64,000 bases of DNA from Nostoc sp. S4 (GTDB taxonomy: Bacteria; Cyanobacteriota; Cyanobacteriia; Cyanobacteriales; Nostocaceae). Both the position numbers and the translations under genes were made by a program. Location: the NCBI GenBank assembly GCA_029379225.1, contig JAQYWR010000010.1, positions 56,936-120,935 on the forward strand, in the 5' to 3' direction. The notes below the pieces were generated by a model. The model had not been told where the DNA came from and searched no databases. It worked only from the letters and a program-made list of their open reading frames with translations. Shown here piece by piece: positions 46,408 through 57,563 of this stretch (within the stretch, counting starts at the first letter, position 1; each line of letters begins with the position of its first letter).

Positions 46408-47890
46408 TAAAAAAAGCGATCGACCTCAAATTTTAGTTTCTCTCGATTCTACCTACATAGCAAGCGGACAATGCGATTGTGATGGCGGAGACTGTGCCTG
46501 TGACTTATCCCCTTTAGCAAAATTAAGCTCAAATATACAATTATCTTTGGGAATGTTTGAGACATTTGTGAGAGTTCCCAACTCACAAATTATGAACTTA
46601 AATGATACTTATTCTATCTGTTACGGCAGTCATCATAAAGTAGCAGTTCTGAATCAATCAGCATTATATTTACTAAATCAATTTACACATCCTCATCAGT
46701 TACATGACATTTCAATACAGCATCATGATATTGACCAAACAGATTTACAGACAGCTATTGAGGAATTATATCAAGCACGTTTGATTGCACCAAAGAATAA
46801 TTGCTCATTTCATCTCCAGGAAATACCAGAAACTTTAACAGCATGGTTACATATTAGCGATCGCTGTAACTTAAGATGCGATTACTGTTATCTTCCGCAT
46901 TTAGCAAAGGATATGTCAATAGATATAGGTAGAGCAGCGATTGCATCTATATTTCGCTCTGCCACCTTAAATGGTTACCGCCGCGTCAAACTCAAATATG
47001 CAGGAGGAGAAGCATTACTATGTTCTGCATTAATTAAAAATCTCCATTTGTACGCTCAATCCCTTAGTAAAGAAACAGATATCATATTAGATGGAGTTGT
47101 TCTCAGTAATGGCACATTGATTACGCCAGAGATTATTGAGATGCTGCAAACATTGAATCTACGTCTGATGATTTCATTAGATGGATTATCAAATTTTCAC
47201 AATATCCAACGAGCTTATGCAGACGGAAAGAGTTCGTTTCAAGATGTCGAACGAGGTATTAAAATTGCTTTGGAAAATGGTCTGATACCAGATATTTCCA
47301 TCACCGTTACCGGACGTAACGCAGAAGGTTTAGCCGAGTTGATTGAATGGATATTAGAATATAATCTACCCTTTAGTTTAAATTTTTATCGCGAAAATGA
47401 ATTGTCAGCTTCTCACAAGGACTTGCAACTAGAAGAATCTAAACTTATTGAGGGAATGCTGGCAGCGTTCAAAGTTATAGAATTGAAATTACCTAATAGA
47501 AATTTACTAGGTTCATTGATTGACCGTGCCAATTTATCGTCTCCTCATAAACGAACTTGTGGAGTTGGACAAAATTATCTCGTATTTGATTACAAAGGGC
47601 AAATTGCTAAATGCCAGATGCAGCTATATAAAACTGTATCCTCAATTGACGAGCAAGATCCTTTAACTGTTGTGCGACAAGATAAAGCAGGTATTCAGAA
47701 TTTGTCCGTTGAAGAAAAAGAAGGCTGTCGTACATGTGAATGGAAATATTGGTGTGCAGGTGGTTGTCCTTTAGCAACGTTTAACGCTACAGGACGTTAC
47801 GACATTCAATCTCCAAATTGCAATATTTACAAAGCTTTATATCCGGAAGCTGTGCGATTAGAAGGGTTACGACTGATCAAATATAGTTAA
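46400..47890 (+). CDS. Radical SAM/SPASM peptide-maturase-like protein
   Basis: The radical SAM cluster motif is C156-x3-C160-x2-C163 (CNLRCDYC), with a GGEALL motif. The C-terminal SPASM region has CGVGQNYLVFDYKGQIAKC, then CRTCEWKYWCAGGCPL, enough cysteines for auxiliary clusters. Residues ~70-130 (VAVLNQSALYLLNQF to IEELYQARLI) look like a PqqD/RRE peptide-binding fold. The N-terminus has an unusual CDCDGGDCACD (25-35). SPASM enzymes of this kind modify peptides by making cross-links. The frame opens at GTG 46376, but the ATG at 46400 overlaps the previous stop (ATGATTAA) and is preferred. It is the last operon gene. Confidence 0.85.
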   Translation: MINKKSDRPQILVSLDSTYIASGQCDCDGGDCACDLSPLAKLSSNIQLSLGMFETFVRVPNSQIMNLNDTYSICYGSHHKVAVLNQSALYLLNQFTHPHQLHDISIQHHDIDQTDLQTAIEELYQARLIAPKNNCSFHLQEIPETLTAWLHISDRCNLRCDYCYLPHLAKDMSIDIGRAAIASIFRSATLNGYRRVKLKYAGGEALLCSALIKNLHLYAQSLSKETDIILDGVVLSNGTLITPEIIEMLQTLNLRLMISLDGLSNFHNIQRAYADGKSSFQDVERGIKIALENGLIPDISITVTGRNAEGLAELIEWILEYNLPFSLNFYRENELSASHKDLQLEESKLIEGMLAAFKVIELKLPNRNLLGSLIDRANLSSPHKRTCGVGQNYLVFDYKGQIAKCQMQLYKTVSSIDEQDPLTVVRQDKAGIQNLSVEEKEGCRTCEWKYWCAGGCPLATFNATGRYDIQSPNCNIYKALYPEAVRLEGLRLIKYS

Positions 47891-48308
47891 GCAATTATAG
47901 AAATCATGTTTGATTTTTGAACAAAATTAGCTACTGTAGTGGCGTGAAAATCCACATTCCGCACATATTAAATGTGTAGCTTTGCCCAGGTTGGATAATC
48001 CGCTTGCTAGTCATGTTCTGCTTCCTGCCAATTATTTACATTTCTTTACAGAATTTAAATTTTGGCTGCCAATTTACCAAGATTTGACAACTGCAATTGA
48101 ATTGCTACATCAGCTAGTACAAAAGTAGGAAATTTATTTTCTCTGAAGGGATATTTAAAGCTTGATAGTTACCATTTGATAACAATATATATAGTTAGCT
48201 TATAACCAATAAAAGAAATTTCAAATGCTGTTTTAAGTAATTTTACTAATTTTGGTTCAAACTAGTAATTATGTAAAATACAAGTTTTGCAACAGGGGAG
48301 ATAACATC
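47891..48308. other. Spacer after the operon with a possible gene remnant
   Basis: About 420 AT-rich bases. An open stretch from about 47990 to 48128 reads ASHVLLPANYLHFFTEFKFW and LTTAIELLHQLVQK before a stop, and looks like the C-terminal remnant of some protein, without a start or recognised family. No terminator of the operon was evident. Confidence 0.35.
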
Positions 48309-48476
48309 ATGAGTTTAATAGATAGTTTATTAATGACGCTGCTTAGTGCTGTTGCTTGTGTAGCCTTACCTAAGCTATTATCTGTGATTATGTCTGCTAA
48401 AAAGCAGAAGACTGTACTATCACCGTCTGCTGTAACTTCCCAAGATTCCAACTCGGAAATCCCCAGTTTTTCTTAG
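48309..48476 (+). CDS. Small membrane protein, paralogue of the one at 38677
   Basis: From the ATG at 48309, preceded by AGGGGAG at eight bases, the product has 55 residues: one membrane helix (SLLMTLLSAVACVALPKLLSVIM) and a polar tail (KKQKTVLSPSAVTSQDSNSEIPSFS). The spacing of the helix, the Cys, the LPKL and LSP matches the 81-residue protein encoded at 38677. The longer frame upstream (48252) is not needed. The two copies lie on either side of the protease/NTPase/radical SAM operon. Function unknown; a link to the operon is only positional. Confidence 0.6.
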   Translation: MSLIDSLLMTLLSAVACVALPKLLSVIMSAKKQKTVLSPSAVTSQDSNSEIPSFS

Positions 48477-48677
48477 AGCGGAACTCAGAATGGGCTACGC
48501 CCCGCTGTGCTAACAGAATACAAAATTCAGCATAATACCATTTCACTTTAAGGTATTTGTATCAACCTTAAAGTGAAATGGTACAAGAAGTTAGGTATCC
48601 GGACACCGTAAATAGTGGAAGGTGATATCCGACAATCGGGCTATACATATTTTGTTTTAGGAAAAGAATGAGTTTGA

Positions 48678-49868
48678 TTATTTGTTTGTTCTTGCTGTGG
48701 TTATTTTAGGTCTGACGATAATAAAAAATGCAAGTAAAGTAAAAACTAACATTTGCCAAGTCACCAAATTCCAGCCACCAAGATTCCAGCATAATAGACC
48801 AATGCTAGTACCCACAGCACCGCCGATAAAATAGATAGTCATGTAAACGGTGTTGATGCGACTATTGGATTGAGCATCCAGAGTGTATATCCTTGCAACA
48901 TTGGTAACCTGCGTTGCTTGTACGCCTACATCTAGTAACAATACAGCAACAGCGATCGCCACTGCTGAACTAGAAGCAATTTTTGCAATTACTAGACTTG
49001 CAATCACTAGCGATACAGCAAGAATTAAGGAACGTTGGGAGTTACCTCGATCCGCTAGTTTACCAAAAACTGGGGCCATCAATGCACCTGCGATCGCCAC
49101 AAAGCCATACATCCCAATTGTGTCAGATTGAAAATGAAAAGGCGCTCCACTTAAATGGAAAGTCAGCGTTGTCCAAAATGAGCAAAATACACCAAACAAT
49201 AACCCGCTAATCAAAGACGCTTCTCTTAATAATGAAAAACGTTTTAATTGGTGAAGTGTTGATTTTAATAATTCTAAATAATAACTAGTAAATTCATTTT
49301 TAACATTAGGTAAATATATATTTAGTAAGACACTAACGATTAAAATCATGACTGCCGAAAATCCATATACATAACGCCAACCCAACCATTCAGCAATATA
49401 TCCACTAAAAACTCTTGCTCCTAAAATTCCAATCAATATACCAGTAAAAATATTGCCTACAGTTTGGCCTGTAGTGACTCTATCTATACTTGCTGCTAAG
49501 GGCAGAATAACCTGGGCTGAGACTGTCGTAATCCCAATTGCTACACTCAATATCCAAACTTCGATGATGTTTTGGGCAAACGTCATCAGTATCAACAAAC
49601 AAAACAAACATATTAGTAGGCAAAGAATTAAATTTTTCTTGTTGATTTTATCGCCCAAAGGGATTAAGAAGAAAAGCCCAAAACCGTAACCAACTTGTGA
49701 TAGCACAGATACGCTACCCGCTTCGCTTTCACTGACTCGAAAAGAAGATGCAATATCTTTGAGGATTGGCTGATTATAGTAAATGTTAGCAACACAGACA
49801 CCAGCTGCGATCGCCATAATCAGTACCTGGACTTTAGTTAATCCATTACTTGAAATTTGTTTTTCCAT
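48678..49868 (-). CDS. MFS transporter
   Basis: The 396-residue protein has twelve hydrophobic helices and MFS features: IYYNQPILKDIASSF in the first loop, LIPLGDKINKKNLIL (the loop 2-3 motif, with GDKxxKK in place of GDRxGRR) and APVFGKLADRGNSQRSLI in the second half. The start region GLTKVQVLIMAIAAGVCVANIYYNQPIL resembles YgaY-type multidrug or sugar exporters. The substrate is unknown. It is transcribed alone and convergent with the small membrane protein gene. Confidence 0.88.
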   Translation of the reverse strand: MEKQISSNGLTKVQVLIMAIAAGVCVANIYYNQPILKDIASSFRVSESEAGSVSVLSQVGYGFGLFFLIPLGDKINKKNLILCLLICLFCLLILMTFAQNIIEVWILSVAIGITTVSAQVILPLAASIDRVTTGQTVGNIFTGILIGILGARVFSGYIAEWLGWRYVYGFSAVMILIVSVLLNIYLPNVKNEFTSYYLELLKSTLHQLKRFSLLREASLISGLLFGVFCSFWTTLTFHLSGAPFHFQSDTIGMYGFVAIAGALMAPVFGKLADRGNSQRSLILAVSLVIASLVIAKIASSSAVAIAVAVLLLDVGVQATQVTNVARIYTLDAQSNSRINTVYMTIYFIGGAVGTSIGLLCWNLGGWNLVTWQMLVFTLLAFFIIVRPKITTARTNK

Positions 49869-50172
49869 TCAATCTAAGTACACTATAATTTACTTGCTTG
49901 AGGACTTTTTTTAGCCTCTTTATTCAGGGGAACATTGCAAATGTGTAAAATATTATCCCTTAACACTCATTAATAATTATGATTATTGTTAAGGAAGAAT
50001 AATTTAACGTGAGTTCGACGAATACTATATTGACCTCACCCCCAGCCCCTCTCTTAAGAGGAGAGGGGAGTAAAAAGCTTAATTTTTCATTACTCCTCCC
50101 TCTCCTTGTAGGAGAGGAAGGCCGGGTGGGTAAGGTCTGTCGAATTTACATTAATTTATTTTCTGAAAGCCC
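49869..50172. other. Spacer with an imperfect palindromic repeat
   Basis: About 300 bases between the MFS gene and the GH63-like gene. They hold the dispersed inverted repeat at 50032-50137 and otherwise AT-rich DNA. Confidence 0.45.
50032..50137. repeat. Dispersed imperfect inverted repeat
   Basis: GACCTCACCCCCAGCCCCTC on the left and its imperfect reverse complement (ending GCCGGGTGGGTAAGGTC) on the right flank inner CTCTTAAGAGGAGAGG-type stems. This is a long-hairpin repeat type found between genes in many filamentous cyanobacteria. Confidence 0.7.
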
Positions 50173-52863
50173 TTAAACGAGCGATGAGCTTTCGCCGCAG
50201 CGATAAATTAATTGTGCAATCACTCCTGTCCAGCCAGTTTGATGACTTGCCCCTAAGCCAGCACCATTATCGCCATGAAAGTACTCATTAAATGTGAGCA
50301 AATTTTGCCAATGGGGATTATTCTGAAAAATCTCAACAGCACCGTATACAGGTCGAGCGCCATCAGCATTTTGTTGAAAAATCCGTTCAAGTCGTTTTGA
50401 CAAATCAATCGCTACCTCGTTGAGCGTCATCCATTTTCCAGAACCGGTTGGACATTCTACTTTGTAGTCATCTCCTAAATATTGATAAAATTGCTCTAAG
50501 GCTGCAATCATTAGATAATTCATCGGAAACCAAATCGGCCCACGCCAGTTAGAATTGCCACCAAATAAGCTATTTGTAGATTCAGCTGGTTCGTAGTCTA
50601 CCTGATACTCCTCGTTGTTAACGCGCACGATAAATGGATGTTCGGCGTGAAATTTGGATACAGAGCGAATTCCGTAGGGACTTAAAAACTCACTCTCATC
50701 TAACATCCGGCTCAAGATGCGCTTTAGCTTCTTGGTATTTAAAATTGCCAATAAATGGCGCTGGTCTTCGCCTTCGGTGTGCATACAGGCAATTCCAGAT
50801 GTCAGGTCTGGGCGATGTTTGATAAACCACTCGGTTCGCTCCCTGAACCCGCTAAGTTTTTCTAGAGTTTCGAGTTCCAGTGTTCCTACTGCGAACAAAG
50901 GCACCAAGCCAACCATTGAGCGCACTTTCATCGCGCAATGATGCCCATTTGGAAAGAGCAACGCATCGTAGAAAAACCCGTCCTCTTCATCCCAAAGGAC
51001 AAGTTCATCTTTACCAATGCCGTCCATCGCGGCTGCAATTCGTAGAAAATGCTCGAAGAATTTGCTGGCAATGTCTTCGTAGATGGGTTCATCCATAGCC
51101 AATTCTAGGGCGATGGTCAGCATATTCATACAAAACATTGCCATCCAGCTTGTGCCATCTGCTTGCTCTAAATCACCGCCTGTCGGTAACGGCGCACTGC
51201 GATCGAACACGCCAATATTGTCCATGCCTAAAAAGCCACCCTGAAAAATGTTTTTACCGTCGGCATCCTTGCGGTTGACCCACCAAGTAAAATTGAGCAG
51301 CAGCTTTTGAAATACGCGTTCGAGAAACTGTTTATCAGCGTGACCGTAGAATTTCTGCTCAATCTGATACACTTGCCACACTGCCCAAGCGTGTACAGGT
51401 GGATTGACATCGCTGAGTTTCCACTCATACGCAGGTAACTGCCCGTTCGGATGCATATACCATTCCCGCGTCAGCCGTTGCAATTGTCGCTTGGCAAAAT
51501 CTGGGTCAATCATTGCCAAGGGAATCATGTGAAATGCCAAATCCCAAGCAGCAAACCAAGGATATTCCCAGGTGTCTGGCATCGAGAGAATATCATCAAT
51601 ATGCAGATGTAGCCAATCAGTGTTGCGAACATTGTGACGCGAATCAGGGGGAGTTAAAGTAGCTGGGTCACCCTTGAGCCAATCTTCGATGATGTACAGA
51701 TAAAACTGTTTGCTCCACAGCATCCCGGCAAAAGCCTGACGTTGGATGTTGCGCTGGTCGTCAGGTAGGGAAAACGGGGTAATCCGTTGGTAGAATTCAT
51801 CAGCTTCTTTGATGCGATCGCCAAAAATTTGCTCGAACTCACTGCCAAATGGTTCGGCAATCCCAGACGAATCTGCCAGCCGCAAGCGTACAGTTTGCTC
51901 TCCTCCCGGTGGAATCATCAATTTGTAGCCAGCTGCAAATTTCGTGCCGATCCGGTTCGGATTCACTGCATCCTGGCGATTGTGGACTAGATATTCATGG
52001 AAAGCATCTTTAACATAAGGTGAGGCATTTTTCACTCCGTACAGCCGCTCAAAATTCGTTTCATTCTCAGTAAACAAAAGTTCCGCTGCACCTTGACAGT
52101 AGAGCCAATAATCATTCATCCCAAGGTGAGACGCTTCAATGATGCTCAAATCTGTCTCGGATTTTAGTACCTTTAATACTGGTTTTTCACTATTGCCATC
52201 GAATGACCAGGTATTGCGAAACCAAAGCGAAGGTAGCAGATGCAGTGGCTTGGCTTGGGAAGAGCGATTGGCGATCGTGATTTGAATTAATATGTCTTCA
52301 GCAGAGGCTTTGGCATACTCGACGAACACATCAAAGTACTGGTCTGCGTCAAATACACCCGTGTCAAGCAATTCAAATTCCGCCTCCTGCTTGCTGCGAC
52401 GACGGTTTTCTTCTACTAGCTGTGTATAGGGAAATGCCTGCTGCGGATATTTATACAAGCATTTCATATATGCATGAGTTGGCGTGTTATCTAGAAAAAA
52501 ATAATATTCCTTAACATCTTCGCCATGATTGCCTTCATTGCCCGTTAGGCCAAACATCCGCTCTTTGAGGATTGGGTCTTGCTCGTTCCACAGGGCGATC
52601 GCAAAACACAATCGTTGATGATTGTCAGAAATTCCGGCAATCCCATCTTCACCCCAACGGTAAGCACGCGATCGCGCATGGTCGTGGGGGAAATAGTCCC
52701 AAGCTGAACCATCGGGGCTATAGTCTTCGCGCACTGTTCCCCACTGCCGTTGACTTAAGTAAGATCCCCAGCGTCGCCAATAGGCTTTGCGATCGCGGTC
52801 TTCTTGCAACCGTTGTTCTTCTGCCGTCATAGTTCCCCTCTGGTTATCTAATAATTTGAGCAA
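50173..52863 (-). CDS. Glucosidase/GH63-like (MGH1-type) glycoside hydrolase
   Basis: This is an 896-residue cytoplasmic enzyme of the (alpha/alpha)6-barrel clan, related to family GH63. Recognisable stretches are [26 protein letters not shown] near the start, [22 protein letters not shown] and [22 protein letters not shown] with the acidic residues typical of the active site, and [21 protein letters not shown] at the end. Such proteins are often next to glycogen or glucosylglycerate genes elsewhere, but no such neighbour is here. The exact sugar is unknown. Translation may begin at the internal methionine near 52830 ([11 protein letters not shown]), which fits other members. Confidence 0.85.
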   Translation of the reverse strand: MLKLLDNQRGTMTAEEQRLQEDRDRKAYWRRWGSYLSQRQWGTVREDYSPDGSAWDYFPHDHARSRAYRWGEDGIAGISDNHQRLCFAIALWNEQDPILKERMFGLTGNEGNHGEDVKEYYFFLDNTPTHAYMKCLYKYPQQAFPYTQLVEENRRRSKQEAEFELLDTGVFDADQYFDVFVEYAKASAEDILIQITIANRSSQAKPLHLLPSLWFRNTWSFDGNSEKPVLKVLKSETDLSIIEASHLGMNDYWLYCQGAAELLFTENETNFERLYGVKNASPYVKDAFHEYLVHNRQDAVNPNRIGTKFAAGYKLMIPPGGEQTVRLRLADSSGIAEPFGSEFEQIFGDRIKEADEFYQRITPFSLPDDQRNIQRQAFAGMLWSKQFYLYIIEDWLKGDPATLTPPDSRHNVRNTDWLHLHIDDILSMPDTWEYPWFAAWDLAFHMIPLAMIDPDFAKRQLQRLTREWYMHPNGQLPAYEWKLSDVNPPVHAWAVWQVYQIEQKFYGHADKQFLERVFQKLLLNFTWWVNRKDADGKNIFQGGFLGMDNIGVFDRSAPLPTGGDLEQADGTSWMAMFCMNMLTIALELAMDEPIYEDIASKFFEHFLRIAAAMDGIGKDELVLWDEEDGFFYDALLFPNGHHCAMKVRSMVGLVPLFAVGTLELETLEKLSGFRERTEWFIKHRPDLTSGIACMHTEGEDQRHLLAILNTKKLKRILSRMLDESEFLSPYGIRSVSKFHAEHPFIVRVNNEEYQVDYEPAESTNSLFGGNSNWRGPIWFPMNYLMIAALEQFYQYLGDDYKVECPTGSGKWMTLNEVAIDLSKRLERIFQQNADGARPVYGAVEIFQNNPHWQNLLTFNEYFHGDNGAGLGASHQTGWTGVIAQLIYRCGESSSLV

Positions 52864-53150
52864 TAATACTTAGCTTGATTGCAGTTCGAGAGATGCAGAT
52901 CGGCTATTCCACATTTAAGAAAGCATATATTTTGGTGTTGGCTGTTGACAGTCAGTAGTCAAGGAACCTCGCAAGTAATTATGCAATGAATATGTGTTTT
53001 AGCTTATTTAATGTATCCGTTATCTAATATTTATCACTTTTTGTATAAAACGTTTTAGCAGCGAAAGAGTTGAATTTGGCGAAAGGAGCAAAAAATATTC
53101 TACACTACCTTCTACCTGAATTCTAAATTATTAGCTAAAACTTAAAATTA

Positions 53151-55310
53151 TTACTTACGATTTTCGCGCCGCCACTTCCCCCGTACTAAACGAATTTCGT
53201 CAAAACTGTAGTTTTCGCCTAATTGTTCTCGAATGGGTGTTAAAGAGATGTCGCCAAGCACTTCTAAAACTTGCCAAATTTTTTGCTGATGTTCCAGAGA
53301 TACTAACTGATTTAAATCTACAGACTGATTTTTCTCAATTAAATCTGCCAAATGACGGATAATTGTCGTGGGACGAATATTGCGTTTTTGGGCAATTTCA
53401 GTAACACTCAAACCTTGTTTATGCAATTGAAATGTCAATATTTCGGTGTCGGAAGGTAAGCTAATAGAGGGTGTAAAATTAACTTGTGGTGCATCTACCA
53501 AGCCTTTTTCTTGGCGGTAAGCGCGAATTTCTGCAAGGAACTTTTCGCCATATTGGGCGAGTTTGTGAGTGCCTACCCCGGAAAGTTTACCAAATTCAGT
53601 CGTTGTTTTAGGTTGTACCTGCGCCATCAATTTCAAGGTAGAATCTGGAAAGACAATATAAGGTGGAACAGATTGTTCATCAGCAAGTTGTTTGCGGAGC
53701 GATCGCAATCTCAGCATTAAGATTTCTGCTTCTGTAGCTTTTTCAGTTGTTTGTGTCAAAGAAATATTTTGTACTAAAGTCACAGCTAGTGAAACTGTGC
53801 GTTGTCGCCGCATTACTTCCCAACTGTGGGCGTTGAGTTTCAAAACAGAGTAACCATCGCTAGTCTGTTCTAATACTCCTTGATGTAAAAGCGATCGCGC
53901 TAGCATTCGCCATTCATCTACAGTTTTATCTTTGCCAATTCCGTAGGTAGAAAGTTGGTCGTGTTGATTGAGAATAATTTTTTGACTTTTGGCACCACGC
54001 AACACATCAATAATATATGTCATGCCAAATCTTTCTTTGCAACGTGCCACACAAGATAAAAACTTCATGGCTTCAATTGTCCAATCTTGCATCGGTTTGG
54101 GATTGCGGCAATTATCGCAGTTACCACAATTTCCAGCAAACCGTTCGCCAAAATAACCTAGTTGAATTGTGCGGCGACAGTCCGTACCTTCAGCATAATC
54201 AATTACTTGCCGCAGTTGTTGTTTGGCTATTAATTGTTCTTGGGGGTCAGTTTTTTGATTAATACTCCATTCAATGGTTTTAACATCAGCAAAACTGAAG
54301 AAAAGCGTACAACGTGAAGGTTCGTTATCCCTTCCCGCCCTACCTGATTCTTGATAATAACTTTCCAAATTTCGCGGCAAATCAAAGTGAATTACTAATC
54401 GCACATCTGGCTTATTAATTCCCATCCCAAAAGCAATTGTTGCCACCATGACGCGCACATCATCGCGAATAAATCGAGTTTGATTGTTGCTGCGTTCTTC
54501 ATCAGTTAATCCGGCATGATAAGGCAATGCAGAAACTTTATCATTTTGCAATTTAAAAGTGAGTTCATCAACTTTTTTACGCGTCAAGCAATAAATAATC
54601 ACTGAACCCTCGTTTTCCCGCACCAGTTCTAATAATTGTGCGTATGCAGACTTAGTTTTAGAACGAACTTCGTAATAAAGATTGTGGCGATTGAAGCTGG
54701 CTATGTGGATACTGGGTTGCTTCAGCCCTAATTGTTGAATGATATCACTCCGGACGCGATCGGTGGCTGTGGCGGTAAGGGCAAGGGTAGGAACATTAGC
54801 GTAGCGTTTTCGCAGAGATATCAACTGGCGGTATTCTGGGCGAAAATCGTGTCCCCACTCAGAGACGCAGTGTGCTTCGTCAATGGCGAAAATAGAAATG
54901 CCAATTTGATGATGGACTAAATTGAGAAACGGCAGAAATCTTTCACTCAACAGACGTTCTGGGGCGAGGTAAAGTAATTTAACTTTCCCATTGAGGATGG
55001 CTTCTTCTCGCGATCGCACTTGATACGCATTCAAACTACTATTGAGAAATGTGGCGCTAACATTATTATTTCGCAGTGCTTCCACTTGGTCTTGCATCAA
55101 AGCAATTAACGGCGATACGACTACAGTTAAGCCTTTTTTGATTAATGCAGGTAACTGAAAACACAAAGATTTTCCGCCACCCGTAGGCATCACTACCAAT
55201 AAATCCCGATTTTGCAGCGCATCTTCGATAATTTGCCGTTGTCCGGGGCGGAATCTATCATAACCAAAGTAATATTTTAGCGCTTGTTCGAGATGGGGAT
55301 ACTGAAGCAT
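53151..55310 (-). CDS. recQ: ATP-dependent DNA helicase RecQ
   Basis: RecQ is a 3'-5' superfamily 2 helicase for recombination and repair. It shows [15 protein letters not shown], Walker A MPTGGGKS (41-48), DEAH (144-147), [42 protein letters not shown] and the zinc-binding [25 protein letters not shown] winged-helix RQC part, an HRDC domain ([25 protein letters not shown]) and a helix-turn-helix-like end ([18 protein letters not shown]) follow. At 719 residues it is the long bacterial form. It is transcribed alone. Confidence 0.96.
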   Translation of the reverse strand: MLQYPHLEQALKYYFGYDRFRPGQRQIIEDALQNRDLLVVMPTGGGKSLCFQLPALIKKGLTVVVSPLIALMQDQVEALRNNNVSATFLNSSLNAYQVRSREEAILNGKVKLLYLAPERLLSERFLPFLNLVHHQIGISIFAIDEAHCVSEWGHDFRPEYRQLISLRKRYANVPTLALTATATDRVRSDIIQQLGLKQPSIHIASFNRHNLYYEVRSKTKSAYAQLLELVRENEGSVIIYCLTRKKVDELTFKLQNDKVSALPYHAGLTDEERSNNQTRFIRDDVRVMVATIAFGMGINKPDVRLVIHFDLPRNLESYYQESGRAGRDNEPSRCTLFFSFADVKTIEWSINQKTDPQEQLIAKQQLRQVIDYAEGTDCRRTIQLGYFGERFAGNCGNCDNCRNPKPMQDWTIEAMKFLSCVARCKERFGMTYIIDVLRGAKSQKIILNQHDQLSTYGIGKDKTVDEWRMLARSLLHQGVLEQTSDGYSVLKLNAHSWEVMRRQRTVSLAVTLVQNISLTQTTEKATEAEILMLRLRSLRKQLADEQSVPPYIVFPDSTLKLMAQVQPKTTTEFGKLSGVGTHKLAQYGEKFLAEIRAYRQEKGLVDAPQVNFTPSISLPSDTEILTFQLHKQGLSVTEIAQKRNIRPTTIIRHLADLIEKNQSVDLNQLVSLEHQQKIWQVLEVLGDISLTPIREQLGENYSFDEIRLVRGKWRRENRK

Positions 55311-56015
55311 AGCGATCGCTTTTTCGGGGGCGTTCTGCGTGGATAACTCAGTTGAGCTACAAGAGTAAGATATATTTTAATAATCTTAGCTTTCTGGTTA
55401 AATTTGTGTAAGTTGACAATTGCTAATTTTCAGCGATCGCAAAAACTTAGGCTAAGATTTGAAAACGCGGTAGCAGATGAGGCTGTTAAAAATTCCATCT
55501 AAGCTTATAGCAATACTGCAAGCTTAGATAGCACTATAAATAGTGGTTTGGAAAGTTATGACAGCACAATCTAATACCGTTATTCTACCGGAACCTGACT
55601 TTTCATGGGGTCTGGAAACTCTATTTGAGTTTAGGAGTAAGGGTGTGATGATGCTAGAAGGAATGTGAAATTCCAAAATTCAAATCAAACAAGTGTGTTT
55701 TCCCTAAACCCTTACACCTTTTTTCATATGCTGTGAAAAGTTATACGGTAAACTGTTCCTATTCTGAGTGGAGGCTTTCTCCTCTCAGAATTTTATTGAT
55801 GAAAACACAATTTATTAGTCATATCATGTCCGGTTGAATACTTATGATATCTGTGAGGGTCGGTAATGCTTCGGCTCCGCTCAGCATGAATGGGTAATGA
55901 AGAATAGTAAACCTTCTTTCTTTTTCCCAATTCTCAATTACCTTTTCCCTATTACCCATTACCAATTACCAAAAATACTAACCATATTATAAGTAATTAG
56001 CTGAACTTGATCTGA
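55311..56015. other. Gene-free spacer with repeats and a tiny open frame
   Basis: About 700 bases. A 36-codon frame at 55558-55668 (MTAQSNTVILPEPDFSWGLE) starts with ATG but has no recognised family and may be a remnant. Heptamer units (CCTATTA CCCATTA CCAATTA) lie at 55943-55973, and a TTCGGCTCCGCTCAG-type repeat near 55870. Confidence 0.4.
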
Positions 56016-57563
56016 CTAATTACAAATTCTTTTGAGTGTACCCTGATGTTCTATCTGAGTACATTTTATCCGCGATTGCAGAGCCTCAATCTTTCGTAAA
56101 AGCGACATTCCCCACACTATTGAAATCGCCAACTTAATTGTCATACCCACAAGCAAAAGTGCCACTATTCTAGAATTTCTTCTCTGTTGAACCATCCTTT
56201 TTTGTTGTTCTGCAAGTCGTGCTTCGACTTCTTTGGCACGTTCGGCTTCTAATGCTTGCTGCACTTCTCGCCTATCTAATTCTTCGCTAGCAGCTAAAAA
56301 TTGATAATCTAAGTTGCTTAAGCTTTTGCCATTTGCCCAAGTTTGGGCATCAATTAAGGCTTGTCCGCGTAATAGGCGAGATTCATCCTCTTGATTTAAG
56401 GCTACCCATGCATTGAGATTTTCGTAGTAAGGACGCAAGTAAGCTAATTTTTTTCCCACCCATTCTAGATTGAAAACTTCTTCATAAATGCGGTTTTTAA
56501 TTTTGAGAAAACCTTGCTTTTTAATCACCAAACCAGATAACAAAAGTTCTGCTTGTTCTCGACTATCGTCAGCAGCTACTTCAACTCCTTGGAGGATTTG
56601 CTGATATATTCCTAATAATCTAGCGGCAGATTGTTCCTTTCTGAGAATGCGATCGCGAATTGTCCTCAGATGCTCTGGTTCATCTTGGGATTCCCATTTT
56701 TCGATGATATGCGATCGCACTACATTTTCTATCCAAAATTCTTCTGTACCGGGAGGAATTTTTAGCTTTCTACCCAAATCGTCTTGAGCTAAACTTACAA
56801 GCAGCCGACACAACTTTTGAGTCAGAAATGGTTGCCCTTGTGTCCAAGCTAATATTTCTTTCAAAACTTTCTGGGGATAATTGTCTTGAATCTCCAACCC
56901 CAGAGCTAATGGGTGAGCTTCTTCAAATGTAAAACCATTTACTTCTATAGCTTTACCAATATTAAATGGAGTAGTATGATTTCGATATGAAATTAAGTCT
57001 GAAGGTGTCGCAACACCGAAAATTGCAAATGTAATTCGATTATATTCTGGATCGATTGCCCGATGATTGTAACAGTACCTAATTAAGCTAAAAAAGTCAT
57101 CAACCGGAAAATCTAGACTCAGAATACTATCAATTTCGTCAATAAAAATAAATAGTCTTTCGTTAGGAAACTGAGCTAACAGGATTTCTAAAATAAACCG
57201 ACTCAGTTTTTGAGCCAAAGAGATATCTTTTTGTTCTTGCCACCAGGTTCTTAAATTAACCTTTCCTAACAGTTGGAAACCTAACCAGAGGTCACCTGCA
57301 ACTCCCTTATACCACTGTTCTGGAGTGATATTTTCACAACCAATATTGGTCATATCAATAGTGGCACATCGAAAGCCCTCTTCTTGCAAACGATGCTTTG
57401 TTTTTACCATAAGTGAGGATTTGCCCATTTGTCTACAGCTAAGGATGTAGCAAAATTCACCTTGTTTTAACGCATTATACAGTCGGATATCTGCTCTGCG
57501 CTCAACATAGCTAGGAGCATCACTCGTTAGGGTACCACCTACTTGGTATCGATAATTGTTCAT
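56016..57563 (-). CDS. AAA-like domain NTPase with C-terminal coiled coil and membrane anchor
   Basis: This NTPase belongs to the cyanobacterial AAA-like (PF14516-type) group. It has YRYQVGGTLTSDAPSYVERRAD, Walker A CRQMGKSS (43-50), Walker B LFIFIDEIDSIL (~136-147) and TQGQPFLTQKLCRLL. A coiled coil (residues ~425-455) is followed by one membrane helix (~466-487, IVALLLVGMTIKLAISIVWGMS) and a short tail. Relatives often carry WD40 repeats after the membrane helix; these are missing, so it may be a short form or truncated. It is encoded just downstream of another AAA-like NTPase on the same strand, 100 bases apart. A signalling or defence role is inferred. Confidence 0.75.
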   Translation of the reverse strand: MNNYRYQVGGTLTSDAPSYVERRADIRLYNALKQGEFCYILSCRQMGKSSLMVKTKHRLQEEGFRCATIDMTNIGCENITPEQWYKGVAGDLWLGFQLLGKVNLRTWWQEQKDISLAQKLSRFILEILLAQFPNERLFIFIDEIDSILSLDFPVDDFFSLIRYCYNHRAIDPEYNRITFAIFGVATPSDLISYRNHTTPFNIGKAIEVNGFTFEEAHPLALGLEIQDNYPQKVLKEILAWTQGQPFLTQKLCRLLVSLAQDDLGRKLKIPPGTEEFWIENVVRSHIIEKWESQDEPEHLRTIRDRILRKEQSAARLLGIYQQILQGVEVAADDSREQAELLLSGLVIKKQGFLKIKNRIYEEVFNLEWVGKKLAYLRPYYENLNAWVALNQEDESRLLRGQALIDAQTWANGKSLSNLDYQFLAASEELDRREVQQALEAERAKEVEARLAEQQKRMVQQRRNSRIVALLLVGMTIKLAISIVWGMSLLRKIEALQSRIKCTQIEHQGTLKRICN

